In this document: piece after piece, positions 18,451-27,622 of the stretch
Layout of the letters: the number at the start of each line of letters is the position of its first letter
Position numbering within the stretch: position 1 is the stretch's first letter
Assembly (NCBI RefSeq): GCF_000250635.1
Contig: NC_016940.1
Coordinates: 372,001-436,000, forward strand
DNA length: 64,000 bases
Source of the DNA: Saprospira grandis str. Lewin
GTDB taxonomy: Bacteria; Bacteroidota; Bacteroidia; Chitinophagales; Saprospiraceae
Direction: 5' to 3'
Position numbers and translations under genes: made by a program
Notes under the pieces: generated by a model
Databases searched by the model: none
Told to the model about the DNA's origin: nothing
What the model saw: the letters and a program-made list of their open reading frames with translations, nothing else

Positions 18451-18961
18451 CAATATCGCCTAGGCGCAAGCGCTGAAACAGATCGGGATAACGCTCCAAC
18501 ATAAAATCGTAGCGCTCTTTGGCCGATTTAAATTGCATGGCATGCCAACGCTGAATCATTTCGCCCAACATTTCAATCGCTAGCAATCGGCCAAAGCGCT
18601 CAATTAAATGCAATTCTTCAAAGAGTTGCTCCAAACGCTGATGCGAAATTTCATACAAGCGGGCATCTTCCAACAATTCTATATTATATATAGAGGGCTT
18701 TTGCTGGAAAAAACTTTCGCTATTGGTCAAAAACTCTCCTTCTCTAAAAAACCACAAGCTAACATCAGTGCCCGAATCTCCATAGTAAAAACTGCGGGCC
18801 AAGCCCTCTTCAATAAAAAAAAGTGAGCGACAAACCTTGCCCATTGGAAGAAGTAATTCGCCTTTGGGCAATTTTTTTTCTACAAACTCTTCTTTGAGCC
18901 TGGCCAAATCACTTGCTGGAAAATCTACTCTAGCTTTTATTGCCGCTTCTAATCGCTTCAT
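18395..18961 (-). CDS. Crp/Fnr family transcriptional regulator
   Basis: A 188-aa regulator with an N-terminal cyclic-nucleotide-binding-like jelly roll (residues about 20-120; L-P-K-G-E-L-L-L-P-M-G, F-F-I-E-E-G-L-A-R-S-F) and a short C-terminal HTH (L-G-D-I-A-S-F-L-G-I-R-P-E-T-L-S-R-I-R). Proteins of this size without an arginine phosphate-binding signature are common in Bacteroidetes and usually do not bind cAMP. It ends inside the 3' end of the ABC permease gene on the other strand, so the two mRNAs can pair over 56 bp. Control of the exporter operon is plausible but only inferred. Confidence 0.88.
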   Translation of the reverse strand: MKRLEAAIKARVDFPASDLARLKEEFVEKKLPKGELLLPMGKVCRSLFFIEEGLARSFYYGDSGTDVSLWFFREGEFLTNSESFFQQKPSIYNIELLEDARLYEISHQRLEQLFEELHLIERFGRLLAIEMLGEMIQRWHAMQFKSAKERYDFMLERYPDLFQRLRLGDIASFLGIRPETLSRIRAKH

Positions 18962-18988
18962 TTTTTATTTTTTTTTTGCAAAGATACG

Positions 18989-19711
18989 TTTTTTTTGGGG
19001 CTGCCCCTGCGCTTCGCTTGGGTCGGGCTATGTCGCAGCTCGCAGGTCTGCTCGGCCCTGCGTTTTTTTTCGCTGCGCTCAAAAAAACTGGGTCTGGCCT
19101 TCGGCCACTGCTATCTATCCCTCAGCCGTTTGGCCTTCGGCCATAGCTGTAGGTTAAAACCCACAGCCATACAACAAAGCCATTTTACATCTATAGTGCG
19201 GGGAGGATTAAAATCCTCCGCCGCTTTGAACAAGGGCCGTTTTTTTCTTCGGCGGTTGGAGCAGATTATTTTTATTTAGTATTTCTAGACCAGTGGGTTA
19301 AAACCCACAGCAAAAAAGGAGGCCGTTCTACTTCCAAAAAAATGAGCCAATGGTTGAAACCATCGGCTCATAAAAAATTAAACTAAAAACCGTTTTTTTT
19401 TCGGGGCGGTTGTTTTTTTCTCTTGTTTTTTCATGGAGGTTTTTAAACCTCCATTTAAAATGAAATGCCTTTTTGTTGCCTGGCTGTAGGTTTCAACCTA
19501 CAGACCACCACAGTTTTTTACCACAGAAAAAAATTCATTGTTTTTTGGCCCAGTTGCTAATTGAAAGGGGGATTTGAGGGCCGAAGAAAAAAGTTTAGAG
19601 AAAAAAATACAGATGAGCAGCCTAGCGATGTGCAGCAGTGCGGCAAAGCCGCAGACCCAGCAAAAAACTTGTTTTTTTGCGCAGGGCCGAGCGAATAGCG
19701 AGCTGCGAAAC
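18989..19711. repeat. Composite intergenic repeat block, copy D (left of the IS)
   Basis: Nearly identical to copy B from its T-run and GGGGCTG start. It includes all the internal palindromes and the beginning of the terminal inverted hairpin unit. It is interrupted at 19711 by the insertion sequence and continues at 21270-21316. Together the two pieces restore one intact block ending GGAGGCCCCAAAT. Confidence 0.85.
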
Positions 19712-21269
19712 CTTGGGTTGACCCACTTTTTATAGCGGTGTCAATTTAGGGATCGATATCCATCATACATAAATATGAATCTCTCTAACCCTAGTCCTAT
19801 TTTCTTGACGGATACGGCATGCCTAGTTTTCTTCACTGCGCCATTAAATCCGCCCAACCTTGCTATGATCCAATAGGCCCAAGCTATTGATTTAGAGGTA
19901 AATGGGTTACGCAAAGAAGGGCTTTGGCTTTCGCCTTTTAGATATTGTTTAAATATAAGATCTAAGACTTCTACTTCATCTTCTGTGAAAATAGAGGTTG
20001 CTGGAGTCTCATTATCTTGGTTAAGTCCAGCTTCTTTAAGCTTAAGGACCTTGTCAGATGCACTGATTGCCATAAGTATCATTTTGCGGATAGCTTTACC
20101 TGTTTTTAAACATATGTTTTCAATATCAAAGCCATCTGATTTTAAATATTTAAAGTATGTTTCAATTAACCACCTCTTGCGGTAGCAAAGAACAAGCTCT
20201 AAGAGCTCTTCTTCGCTGTTGATTTCTTCATTTGTGAGTAAGCGCCAACTGATGGTTTCATCATCATGATCTTTTTTTGTTCGGCTTCTTTTTCTAGCGG
20301 CAGATTTTGAAAAACCTTTGCCCTTTTCAAAGACCTCAATAACATTGATTGTCATTGGTTTAGGCCTTGGTTCGCCAAGAACATACTTACAAGATTTGGG
20401 AACGGCAAAAGTCACTTTTTTAGATCGAATAACTAGCTTCTTCCCGTTAAGTTTTTTACGGCTACTCTTGACCGTTTCTGTCGTCTCAAAGTCTGCTGGA
20501 TAATGTTCAAAGACATCACATAATGGAATCTTTTTGCCATCCTCCCAAATCGTTGCTCGTCTATCTGTTCGAGACCGAATCAAGAACTTAATATGCTGTC
20601 TGAAAAAACTTTCCATCATGGGATAAACATCTCCTTCTCGATCACAAACATGTAAAATATCAATTAGGTCGTTAATTACTTTTAACGCAGATTCTGTCTC
20701 TTCTACATTTACTTTCCATCTCGTAATTTCACCTCTAAAATGACCCGTATTTCTATTTTCAGCCTCCTTACAAGTTACTCTATTTTTATATCGATTATAA
20801 AGCTGAACACCTCCTAAGCCATGATAATGAAAGCTTTCTCGACCATATAGTAGAGCCATGTGAAGAAATACAGACAAATTTGTTTCCCGACCTCCAGGGC
20901 CTAAACCCTCTTTGTCCGTTAGTCTATTTCTTTGCTTATTCAGTACAACTTCAGAGGTGTCGTGAAAGGCCAGAAGCTTTTCTTCAACCACCTTCATAGA
21001 CTCCCTACTTTTGCCAATAAACTCAAATTGAATGTATTCCTCAGTAAGATTTTTGTTTGATAACAACCTCATGAAAGCCTTACGGTCTGCATCAGTTTTT
21101 GCTACATTTGTTAAATGTGGGTTAGGATTATTTTTTAGACTCTCTGCTAATCTATAACATACTCTCACTGATTGCTTATTTAGCATAAATGAAGATACCT
21201 TTGTACTGTCCATATAAATCTTGATTTAGAGCTAAGTTAAGCTTATTTTTAAAAGTGGGTCAACCCAAG
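19712..21269 (-). mobile_element. IS4-family (Tn5/IS50-like) insertion sequence
   Basis: A complete 1,558-bp element with perfect 19-bp terminal inverted repeats (CTTGGGTTGACCCACTTTT inward from each end). It is flanked by an exact 9-bp target duplication CTGCGAAAC at 19703-19711 and 21270-21278. It encodes one transposase. The target is the terminal hairpin unit of repeat block D. Intact ends and a clean duplication indicate a fairly recent, probably still functional insertion. Confidence 0.95.
19741..21213 (-). CDS. Tn5-like IS4-family transposase
   Basis: A 490-aa DDE transposase of the Tn5/IS50 type. Candidate catalytic residues are D85 (F-H-D-T-S), D191 (C-D-R-E-G-D-V-Y) and E351 within Y-R-K-R-W-L-I-E-T-Y-F-K, the Y-(2)-R-(3)-E-(6)-K signature of the IS4 family. 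Length matches Tn5 transposase (476 aa). It fills nearly the whole element, with the stop 29 bp from the left end. No frameshift or stop is seen, so it should be active. Confidence 0.95.
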   Translation of the reverse strand: MDSTKVSSFMLNKQSVRVCYRLAESLKNNPNPHLTNVAKTDADRKAFMRLLSNKNLTEEYIQFEFIGKSRESMKVVEEKLLAFHDTSEVVLNKQRNRLTDKEGLGPGGRETNLSVFLHMALLYGRESFHYHGLGGVQLYNRYKNRVTCKEAENRNTGHFRGEITRWKVNVEETESALKVINDLIDILHVCDREGDVYPMMESFFRQHIKFLIRSRTDRRATIWEDGKKIPLCDVFEHYPADFETTETVKSSRKKLNGKKLVIRSKKVTFAVPKSCKYVLGEPRPKPMTINVIEVFEKGKGFSKSAARKRSRTKKDHDDETISWRLLTNEEINSEEELLELVLCYRKRWLIETYFKYLKSDGFDIENICLKTGKAIRKMILMAISASDKVLKLKEAGLNQDNETPATSIFTEDEVEVLDLIFKQYLKGESQSPSLRNPFTSKSIAWAYWIIARLGGFNGAVKKTRHAVSVKKIGLGLERFIFMYDGYRSLN

Positions 21270-21316
21270 CTGCGAAACGTAGCGCCGACGACCGAAGGGA
21301 GGCGGAGGCCCCAAAT
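21270..21316. repeat. Composite repeat block D, remainder after the IS
   Basis: Begins with the 9-bp target duplication and finishes the inverted hairpin unit (GTAGCGCCGACGACC... GGAGGCCCCAAATAAAA). It confirms that the insertion sequence landed within a pre-existing repeat. Confidence 0.85.
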
Positions 21317-21391
21317 AAAACAATTGGAAAAGAAAAATAAAAAATCCTAAATTGGGTCGTGGACTCATTTGATGCGTTCCGAGATAAAAAT

Positions 21392-23659
21392 ATGAGCATG
21401 AAAACATTGACCTACCCTTTGTGGAGTTATAATTTGGCGGATGGTTCTCAGTTGGGCTTTATTTTGGGCCAGAATCATTTGCCTTTGATAGAAAAGGATT
21501 TAAAAAGTTTGAAGGCGGCTTTTGTGCAGCTTTTGCAGAAGCAGTATAAAAAATATGGGCATTATCCGCCGCAGACTTTGGAGCAGTTTAAGAAAAAGCG
21601 CTTTGAGATTGAGTTTCGGCCCAGTTATCAGTTGGGGGAGCATAATTTTCCGGTAGAGCAAAGTTTAAAAATTCCGATTTGGACCGTTTATGGGCCCAGC
21701 TCGAACGGATATGCCTATGAATGTCAGTTGCCTGATCTTTTTGAGTCTTTTCGGTATCAGGATAATAATAGTTTGTCTTCTTTGCTTCAGTATTATTGTA
21801 GCAACTTGCTCAATCAGTATCAGCCAAAAAGTATTTTTCGTTTGATGAACCGGCCCGAGCCGCAGTTGAGTGAATTGCAATTGCGGATTAAGGAAGTGGA
21901 AGAGCGCAGTTCTTTTGGGCAGGCTTGGCAACAGGGTCCGCAATTAAAAGAATTGCCGGCTTTGGCCGAATTGTATCCGCCCAAGCAGGCCGATCTTCGC
22001 AAAAAGCGTTTGCCTGAGCAAGCTTGGGAGCGAGAAGATGTGGTGCAGCAACTGATTGATAAAATTTTGAACAAAAGAGCCAATATTTTATTAGTGGGCC
22101 CGCCTTCTTCTGGAAAAACGGTGGTTTTGCAAGAAGCCTTACGAAAAATTCAGAAAGTGAGTCAGATGGGCTTGCAATTTTGGCGCATCAATAGTCAGCG
22201 CATCACGGCGCAGGCCAAATATTTGGGCGAATGGCAGCAGAAAGTAGAAAGTTTGGTAGAAGAACTGCAGTCGGTGCAGGGCGTGCTTTGGGTCAATGAC
22301 TGCATTCGTTTGTTACAAATTGGTGGCGAAGGGGCCGAGGATAGTTTGGCGGCCTTTATGAGTGGATTTATTGCGGAAGGCAAACTGCAATTGATTGGAG
22401 AATTGACGCCCAAGGAACTGGAGAGTTTGCGTCAAAAACTGCCTAGTTTTGTTCAGCATTTTCAGCTTGTGCAGCTCAATCAGCTAGATGAAATGGCTGT
22501 GTTTAGAATTTTGGAGCGTTTTGCCCAGTATGCCGAGCAACAATTTAAGCAAAGCATACAGGCCGATGCTTGGCAATTGGCATATCGTCTTTTAGATCGC
22601 TATTATCCTTATGAGCATTTTCCGGGCAAAGCCCTTCGTTTTTTGGATAAAGTCATGCAAAGCCATAAAAATCAGCCCACAATAGATAGTAAGGCAGTTT
22701 TAGAAAGCTTTAGCAAGCAGACGGGCTTGCCAGAAATATTTTTGCGGGATGATATTTTATTGCAGCCCGAAGAGCTACAAGACTATTTTTCTAGTCGCTT
22801 AATTGGGCAAAAGCCAGCGGTAGATGCCCTTTGCAACTTGGTTAAAATCTTTAAGGTAGGGCTTAATAACCCCAGCAAACCCATTGGGAGTTTACTATTT
22901 GCTGGACCGACGGGAGTTGGAAAAACGGCGGCGGCCAAACTGCTGGCCGACTACTTTTTTGGGCAAGGGCAGCAAAAAAGTCCCTTGATTCGGATTGACA
23001 TGAGTGAATTTCAACATCCGGCCCAAATTGAACGTTTTATTGGGGCCGCTGGGCGGCCGGGCAAATTGGTCCAGGCTGTTCGAGAACGGCCTTTTGCCCT
23101 ATTACTTTTGGATGAGGTAGAAAAAGCACATCCCGCCATTTTTGATAGCTTACTCAGTCTATTGGATGAAGGTCGCTTTGTGGATGCCTTTGGTCGAGTG
23201 ACCAATTTTAAAAACTGCATCATTATTATGACCTCTAATTTGGGGGCCAGCAACCAAAGCCGCATTGGTTATGGACAAAATGAGCAGCAAAACTATGAAT
23301 CGGCCATTTATAAATTCTTCCGTCCAGAATTTATTAACCGTTTGGACCAAATTGTCTTTTTCAAAGCCCTAGAAGAAAAAGATATTCGAAAAATTCTAGA
23401 CATCGAGCTGCAGCAACTGGCGCAAAGAGAAGGCTTTAAGAAAAGAGAACTAGAATTGGACTTTGGGCCAGCCCTCAAAGAACTATTGGTCCATAAAGGA
23501 TTTGACCAACGATATGGGGCCAGACCCCTGCAACGCTGCCTAGAAAGAGAACTAATTGCCCCCCTAGCCAATTGGTTACTTCAAAAAGATGTTGCAGTTC
23601 AAAAACAAAAACTGTATATTGAATATGTAGATGGAGAGCTAACTATTATTAACCTCTAA
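21392..23659 (+). CDS. ClpA/ClpB-like AAA+ protein
   Basis: A protein of about 755 aa with two AAA+ modules. The first has Walker A G-P-P-S-S-G-K-T but a degenerate Walker B (V-L-W-V-N-D, lacking the usual D-E pair). The second is canonical: G-P-T-G-V-G-K-T, L-L-L-L-D-E-V-E-K-A-H-P, sensor I-I-M-T-S-N-L-G-A, and a ClpB-type D2-small domain (R-Y-G-A-R-P-L-Q-R). The 210-residue N-terminus is not a Clp_N repeat domain and no ClpB middle coiled coil is evident. A clear ClpP-docking IGF/L loop is also missing. It is likely an unfoldase or disassembly machine. The frame is open from GTG 21359; I prefer ATG 21392 or 21398 (MKTLTYPLWSYNL). Confidence 0.85.
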   Translation: MSMKTLTYPLWSYNLADGSQLGFILGQNHLPLIEKDLKSLKAAFVQLLQKQYKKYGHYPPQTLEQFKKKRFEIEFRPSYQLGEHNFPVEQSLKIPIWTVYGPSSNGYAYECQLPDLFESFRYQDNNSLSSLLQYYCSNLLNQYQPKSIFRLMNRPEPQLSELQLRIKEVEERSSFGQAWQQGPQLKELPALAELYPPKQADLRKKRLPEQAWEREDVVQQLIDKILNKRANILLVGPPSSGKTVVLQEALRKIQKVSQMGLQFWRINSQRITAQAKYLGEWQQKVESLVEELQSVQGVLWVNDCIRLLQIGGEGAEDSLAAFMSGFIAEGKLQLIGELTPKELESLRQKLPSFVQHFQLVQLNQLDEMAVFRILERFAQYAEQQFKQSIQADAWQLAYRLLDRYYPYEHFPGKALRFLDKVMQSHKNQPTIDSKAVLESFSKQTGLPEIFLRDDILLQPEELQDYFSSRLIGQKPAVDALCNLVKIFKVGLNNPSKPIGSLLFAGPTGVGKTAAAKLLADYFFGQGQQKSPLIRIDMSEFQHPAQIERFIGAAGRPGKLVQAVRERPFALLLLDEVEKAHPAIFDSLLSLLDEGRFVDAFGRVTNFKNCIIIMTSNLGASNQSRIGYGQNEQQNYESAIYKFFRPEFINRLDQIVFFKALEEKDIRKILDIELQQLAQREGFKKRELELDFGPALKELLVHKGFDQRYGARPLQRCLERELIAPLANWLLQKDVAVQKQKLYIEYVDGELTIINL

Positions 23660-23687
23660 TTCATCCCTTCATAAAACGCGAAATACA

Positions 23688-24596
23688 ATGAAAGATAACG
23701 AATGGAACAATGGCGACGGCCCTGGGCCCCCTATGCAACCCGGAGATGCCAATGGTGGCGGTTGGGAACCCCCAAAACAAAGAGATATTCATGAAAATGA
23801 GCTTTCTGACGAACAGCTAGAAGGTCCCTTTAGCTATTTCAAAGTTAATGGCTACCATTTTCATAATATCGAGTCACTACTCACTGATGAAAGCCATCAG
23901 AACAGCTATGAAAATGGCGACCGCTACATTGGCGAGCTGCTCGGAGGCTGGCGCGAAGGCGTTGGTAAATATTATTATTCTAGTGATAATAGCGTCTACT
24001 TTGGCGAATGGAGCCGAGGCAGCCGACACGGCAGAGGCATTTTTGTCTGGGCCGATAATGAATACTATGATGGCGATTGGGTCTTTGGCAGAATGCACGG
24101 CCAAGGCAACTACTACTATAAAAATGGCGATAGCTACAAAGGCGAATGGGTCAATGACCTCAAGCAGGGCCGTGGCGAATATGTCTATGAAACCACGGGT
24201 AGCCGATATTTGGGCGACTGGCTCGGCGATAGCCGCACCGGAGAAGGCACTTTTTGGTGGGCCAGCAATGACCGCTATGAAGGCCAATGGGCCGAAAGTA
24301 AAATGAATGGCTTTGGCAAATACTTCTATGCCAATGGCGATATCTTTGAAGGCCATTGGCTACATGATAAACGCAACGGCTTTGGAACCTACCATTATAA
24401 TAATGGCGACCGCTATGAGGGGAATTGGATCAATGGAAAACGAACAGGTTTTGGAAAATATTTTTATCTTGATGGCAGCTATTATGAGGGCTTTTTTAGA
24501 GAAAATGAGTTCCATGGCCGAGGAAAATACATTTCTAAGCTTGGAGAAGTAGAAGAGGGCATTTGGGATCGAGGTGCTTTGATCCATGCCGAATAA
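23688..24596 (+). CDS. MORN repeat protein
   Basis: A 302-aa cytosolic-looking protein. After a Gly/Pro/Asn-rich N-terminus (residues 1-60), it consists of nine consecutive MORN repeats of about 23 residues (Y-x-G-x-W-x-x-x-x-x-x-G-x-G), from about residue 80 to the end. MORN repeats form extended beta sheets that mediate protein or lipid contacts. It follows the AAA+ gene by 28 bp and is probably in the same operon. A strong terminator follows it. Its partner is unknown; the tandem placement suggests it may be a substrate or scaffold for the AAA+ protein. Confidence 0.9.
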   Translation: MKDNEWNNGDGPGPPMQPGDANGGGWEPPKQRDIHENELSDEQLEGPFSYFKVNGYHFHNIESLLTDESHQNSYENGDRYIGELLGGWREGVGKYYYSSDNSVYFGEWSRGSRHGRGIFVWADNEYYDGDWVFGRMHGQGNYYYKNGDSYKGEWVNDLKQGRGEYVYETTGSRYLGDWLGDSRTGEGTFWWASNDRYEGQWAESKMNGFGKYFYANGDIFEGHWLHDKRNGFGTYHYNNGDRYEGNWINGKRTGFGKYFYLDGSYYEGFFRENEFHGRGKYISKLGEVEEGIWDRGALIHAE

Positions 24597-24620
24597 GCCT
24601 TGCAAAAGGCGAAGATATAA

Positions 24621-24647
24621 AAAAGGTCCTTCCAGGACCTTTTTTTT
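24621..24647 (+). terminator. Rho-independent terminator
   Basis: Stem AAAGGTCC-TTCC-GGACCTTT followed by a T run, located 25 bp after the MORN gene stop and just before the diadenylate cyclase gene. It ends the AAA+/MORN transcript. Confidence 0.85.
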
Positions 24648-24670
24648 GTGCCACACTGAATTTAGATATC

Positions 24671-25474
24671 ATGGACTGCATCTGGCTGTTACAAATAGGG
24701 TTTATGGATGTAACCCTCTGGGACCTAGTCGACATCATTATTGTTGGCTATCTCCTCTTTCAAATTTATAAATTACTCAAGGGAAGTCTGGGCTTCAATA
24801 TCTTTTTGGGGCTGGTCTTCGTCTACATCCTTTGGTGGCTGGTCTCGGCCCTGGGCATGCCCCTACTCAGCAGCATTTTGGGACAGTTTGTTAGTGTTGG
24901 AATGATTGCCCTGCTCATTCTTTTTCAGCCAGAAGTCCGCCGTTTTCTGCTCTTTTTGGGCCAAGGCTACCTACAGGGCCAACTTATCGAGCGGCTATTG
25001 GGCAAAAAGTCGGGTGCCCAAGAAGATGCACAAATAGAGCTGATTATCCGTGAAATCACCCGGGCCACCGAAGAAATGGCCCAAGAAAAAACAGGGGCGC
25101 TCATCCTCATCAATACGGGCGCTAGCCTAGACGGCTACTACAGTTCGGGCGTAATGTTGGGCGCAAAAATCAGCAGCCAATTATTGCTCAGCATTTTCAA
25201 TAAATATAGCCCCTTGCATGATGGGGCCACCATTATTTCGGGCCAAGAAGTTATTGCCGCTAGCTGCGTGCTGCCCGTTTCCGACCGCCCTGGCATTCCT
25301 CAATCGCTGGGCCTTCGCCACCGAGCCGCTATTGGCATTACCGAAGAAACCCCCGTTTTAGCCTTCATCGTTTCTGAAGAAACAGGCCATATTTCTTATG
25401 CCCGCCAAGGCAATATCCAACGCAATATTTCGGCTGAAGATATGCACAAACTGTTGCGTCGAGTGTTGCGTTAG
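24671..25474 (+). CDS. cdaA: Diadenylate cyclase CdaA
   Basis: A 267-aa membrane-bound diadenylate cyclase that makes c-di-AMP from two ATP. Three hydrophobic segments in the first 85 residues are followed by the DAC domain with S-P-L-H-D-G-A-T (about residues 180-187) and L-R-H-R-A-A-I-G (about 215-222), the two nucleotide-binding and catalytic motifs. The size matches the CdaA/YbbP family. The ATG at 24671 gives MDCIWLLQIG; an internal ATG at 24704 (MDVTLWDLVD) is an alternative. It has its own transcription unit after a terminator and is followed by a structured repeat. Confidence 0.95.
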   Translation: MDCIWLLQIGFMDVTLWDLVDIIIVGYLLFQIYKLLKGSLGFNIFLGLVFVYILWWLVSALGMPLLSSILGQFVSVGMIALLILFQPEVRRFLLFLGQGYLQGQLIERLLGKKSGAQEDAQIELIIREITRATEEMAQEKTGALILINTGASLDGYYSSGVMLGAKISSQLLLSIFNKYSPLHDGATIISGQEVIAASCVLPVSDRPGIPQSLGLRHRAAIGITEETPVLAFIVSEETGHISYARQGNIQRNISAEDMHKLLRRVLR

Positions 25475-25481
25475 TTTTTTC

Positions 25482-25640
25482 TTTTTTTGGGGCTGCCCCG
25501 GCCGTTGGCCGGGTCGGGCTGTGCCGGGCTCGCAGGTCTGCTCGGCCCATCGCTTTTTTCGCTACGCTCAAAAAGCTCGGTCTGGCCTTCGGCCACCCTT
25601 TCCATCCCTCAGCCAAATTTGGTCGCGCCCTAAAAATTAG
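25482..25640 (+). repeat. Structured intergenic repeat, copy E
   Basis: Single + oriented hairpin unit just after cdaA. Hairpin 1 is CCGGCCGTTGGCCGG, hairpin 2 is the T-rich/A-rich form CTTTTTT...AAAAAG, and hairpin 3 is TGGCC-TTC-GGCCA. The remaining 120 bp before the PBP2 gene show nothing further apart from an AT-rich promoter-like stretch. Confidence 0.85.
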
Positions 25641-25765
25641 GTTAAAAAAAAAGGCTGTTAGTTGGCCAGCCTACACAAAAGCAGTATTTTCGCTAAAGGC
25701 ATCATACTGAAGCAGTACAAATGAAGCCTCTATTTTACCACTGCCCTCCTAGTTGACGCTACCTT

Positions 25766-27619
25766 ATGCAAGATATATATCAAACAAGGCTCAGAATTTT
25801 ACAAGGCGCCATCATTTTGGCCGCCTTAGCGCTCTTGTTTAAATGTTTCCAAATTCAAATTATAGATACCTCCTATCAACAACAACAAAGCTATCGACAA
25901 GCACTCACCCTCTACCCTTCCAGAGGATTGCTCTATGACCGCAATGATAGCCTACTGATCTATAATTTACCCACCTACGATATATTGGCCACCTACGAAA
26001 CTGTTCGCCGAGCCAATATAGATACCGCTCTTTTCTGTGAGCTGCTGGGCATCGACAGGGCTACCTTTGTCAAAAATATGGAGAAAGACTGGAGCGACCG
26101 CCGTTTTTCTAAACGCAAGCCCATTACTTTCATGAGCCGCCTGCGTGCCGATAGCCTCGCCATTTTACAAGAACACCTCTACAATTTCCCGGGCTTTGAA
26201 CTACATAGCCGAAACAGCCGTGGTTATCCCGTAACCGTAGGTGCTCATGCCTTGGGCTATATTTCTGAGGTCAATCCAGAGCAAATCAAAGCCTCTGAAG
26301 GCATCTATAAAAGAGGGGATTATATTGGTATTTCTGGCCTAGAACAAGCCTATGAAGCCCAACTCAGAGGAACCAAAGGTAAAAAACAGGTCCTCAAAGA
26401 TAAATGGGGAAAAATCAAGGGGAGCTATAAAGAAGGAAGCCAAGATGTTCCCGCTATTTCAGGTTGCGACCTCATTACCTCTATCGACCTGAACTTGCAG
26501 CGCTATGCTGAGGAACTCATGCAAAATAAAAGAGGGGCCGTAGTGGTCATTCAACCCTCTACAGGTGAGATTTTAGCCATGGTCAGTGCTCCCAACTACA
26601 ACCCTCAGTTACTAACCGTAGACCAAGAGCGACAAAAAGCTTACCTAGAACTGGTCAGAGATTCTAGCCGCCCACTCTTTAACCGCGCCCTGCAGGCAAA
26701 ATATCCTCCAGGCTCTATTTTCAAACCCGTTTTGGCCGCTATTGCCCTGCAAGAAGGGGTGTTACAACCCGATCGTGGCATGGGCTGCGCAGGTGGTTTT
26801 GTGATGGGGAGTTTAAGAGTAGGTTGTCACGGCCATGCCCCTACACATGATGTAGGTGCCGCTATTCAATACTCTTGCAACAACTATTTCTGCCAAACCT
26901 ATCGAGAAATGGTCAATCTCTATGGCTATGATTTTCCAGCTAAAGGGATGCAGCTCCTCAGCGAACATCTAGAAGCCTTTGGCCTGGGTAGAAAACTGGG
27001 TATTGATATTGGTGGAGAAGCCAGCGGAAACATCCCTACCGTAGATTATTTTAACCGCCGATACGGAGAGGGCCGCTGGCGCTTTTCTCATTCTGTTTCT
27101 ATTGGTATTGGACAAGGAGAACTAGAAGTGACGCCTTTGCAAATGGCCAATATGGCCGCCATTATTGCCAACCGAGGCTATTATTATACCCCTCATTTTG
27201 CCAAAGAGCTCAAAGGCGATACGAGCAACACCCTCGCTCGATTTAAGAAAAAACATTATACCAAGGTCCACCCAAGACATTTTGAAGCCGTCATCGATGG
27301 CATGCGCCGAGTTATTCTCTCGGGTACAGGCCGCCGCGCGCATATTGAGGATATTTCTGTTTGTGGCAAAACGGGAACTGTAGAAAATGTGCATGGCAAA
27401 GACCACTCTACCTTTATTGCTTTTGCCCCTATGGAAAAGCCTGAAATTGTGGTGGCCGTTTATGTAGAAAATGGAGGCTATGGCTCTACTTATGGAGCCC
27501 CGATTTCTTCGCTCATCATTGAAAAACACCTCAGAGGCCATATCGAAAGCCCTCAACGCCAGCTTCTAGAAAAGATGATGCTAGAAGCCGATTTGGTTTC
27601 TCCTACTCATATCCCTTAA
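25766..27619 (+). CDS. mrdA: Penicillin-binding protein 2 (elongation transpeptidase)
   Basis: A 617-aa class B PBP. One N-terminal membrane helix (residues about 9-28) is followed by the dimerisation domain and the transpeptidase domain with S-I-F-K (S near 318), S-C-N near 370 and K-T-G-T near 535, the three active-site motifs. The late region G-I-G-Q-G-E-L-E-V-T-P-L-Q is typical of PBP2/MrdA. It crosslinks peptidoglycan during cell elongation. mreCD and rodA, its usual neighbours, are not beside it here. The next gene starts 3 bp after its stop. Confidence 0.93.
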   Translation: MQDIYQTRLRILQGAIILAALALLFKCFQIQIIDTSYQQQQSYRQALTLYPSRGLLYDRNDSLLIYNLPTYDILATYETVRRANIDTALFCELLGIDRATFVKNMEKDWSDRRFSKRKPITFMSRLRADSLAILQEHLYNFPGFELHSRNSRGYPVTVGAHALGYISEVNPEQIKASEGIYKRGDYIGISGLEQAYEAQLRGTKGKKQVLKDKWGKIKGSYKEGSQDVPAISGCDLITSIDLNLQRYAEELMQNKRGAVVVIQPSTGEILAMVSAPNYNPQLLTVDQERQKAYLELVRDSSRPLFNRALQAKYPPGSIFKPVLAAIALQEGVLQPDRGMGCAGGFVMGSLRVGCHGHAPTHDVGAAIQYSCNNYFCQTYREMVNLYGYDFPAKGMQLLSEHLEAFGLGRKLGIDIGGEASGNIPTVDYFNRRYGEGRWRFSHSVSIGIGQGELEVTPLQMANMAAIIANRGYYYTPHFAKELKGDTSNTLARFKKKHYTKVHPRHFEAVIDGMRRVILSGTGRRAHIEDISVCGKTGTVENVHGKDHSTFIAFAPMEKPEIVVAVYVENGGYGSTYGAPISSLIIEKHLRGHIESPQRQLLEKMMLEADLVSPTHIP

Positions 27620-27622
27620 GCC

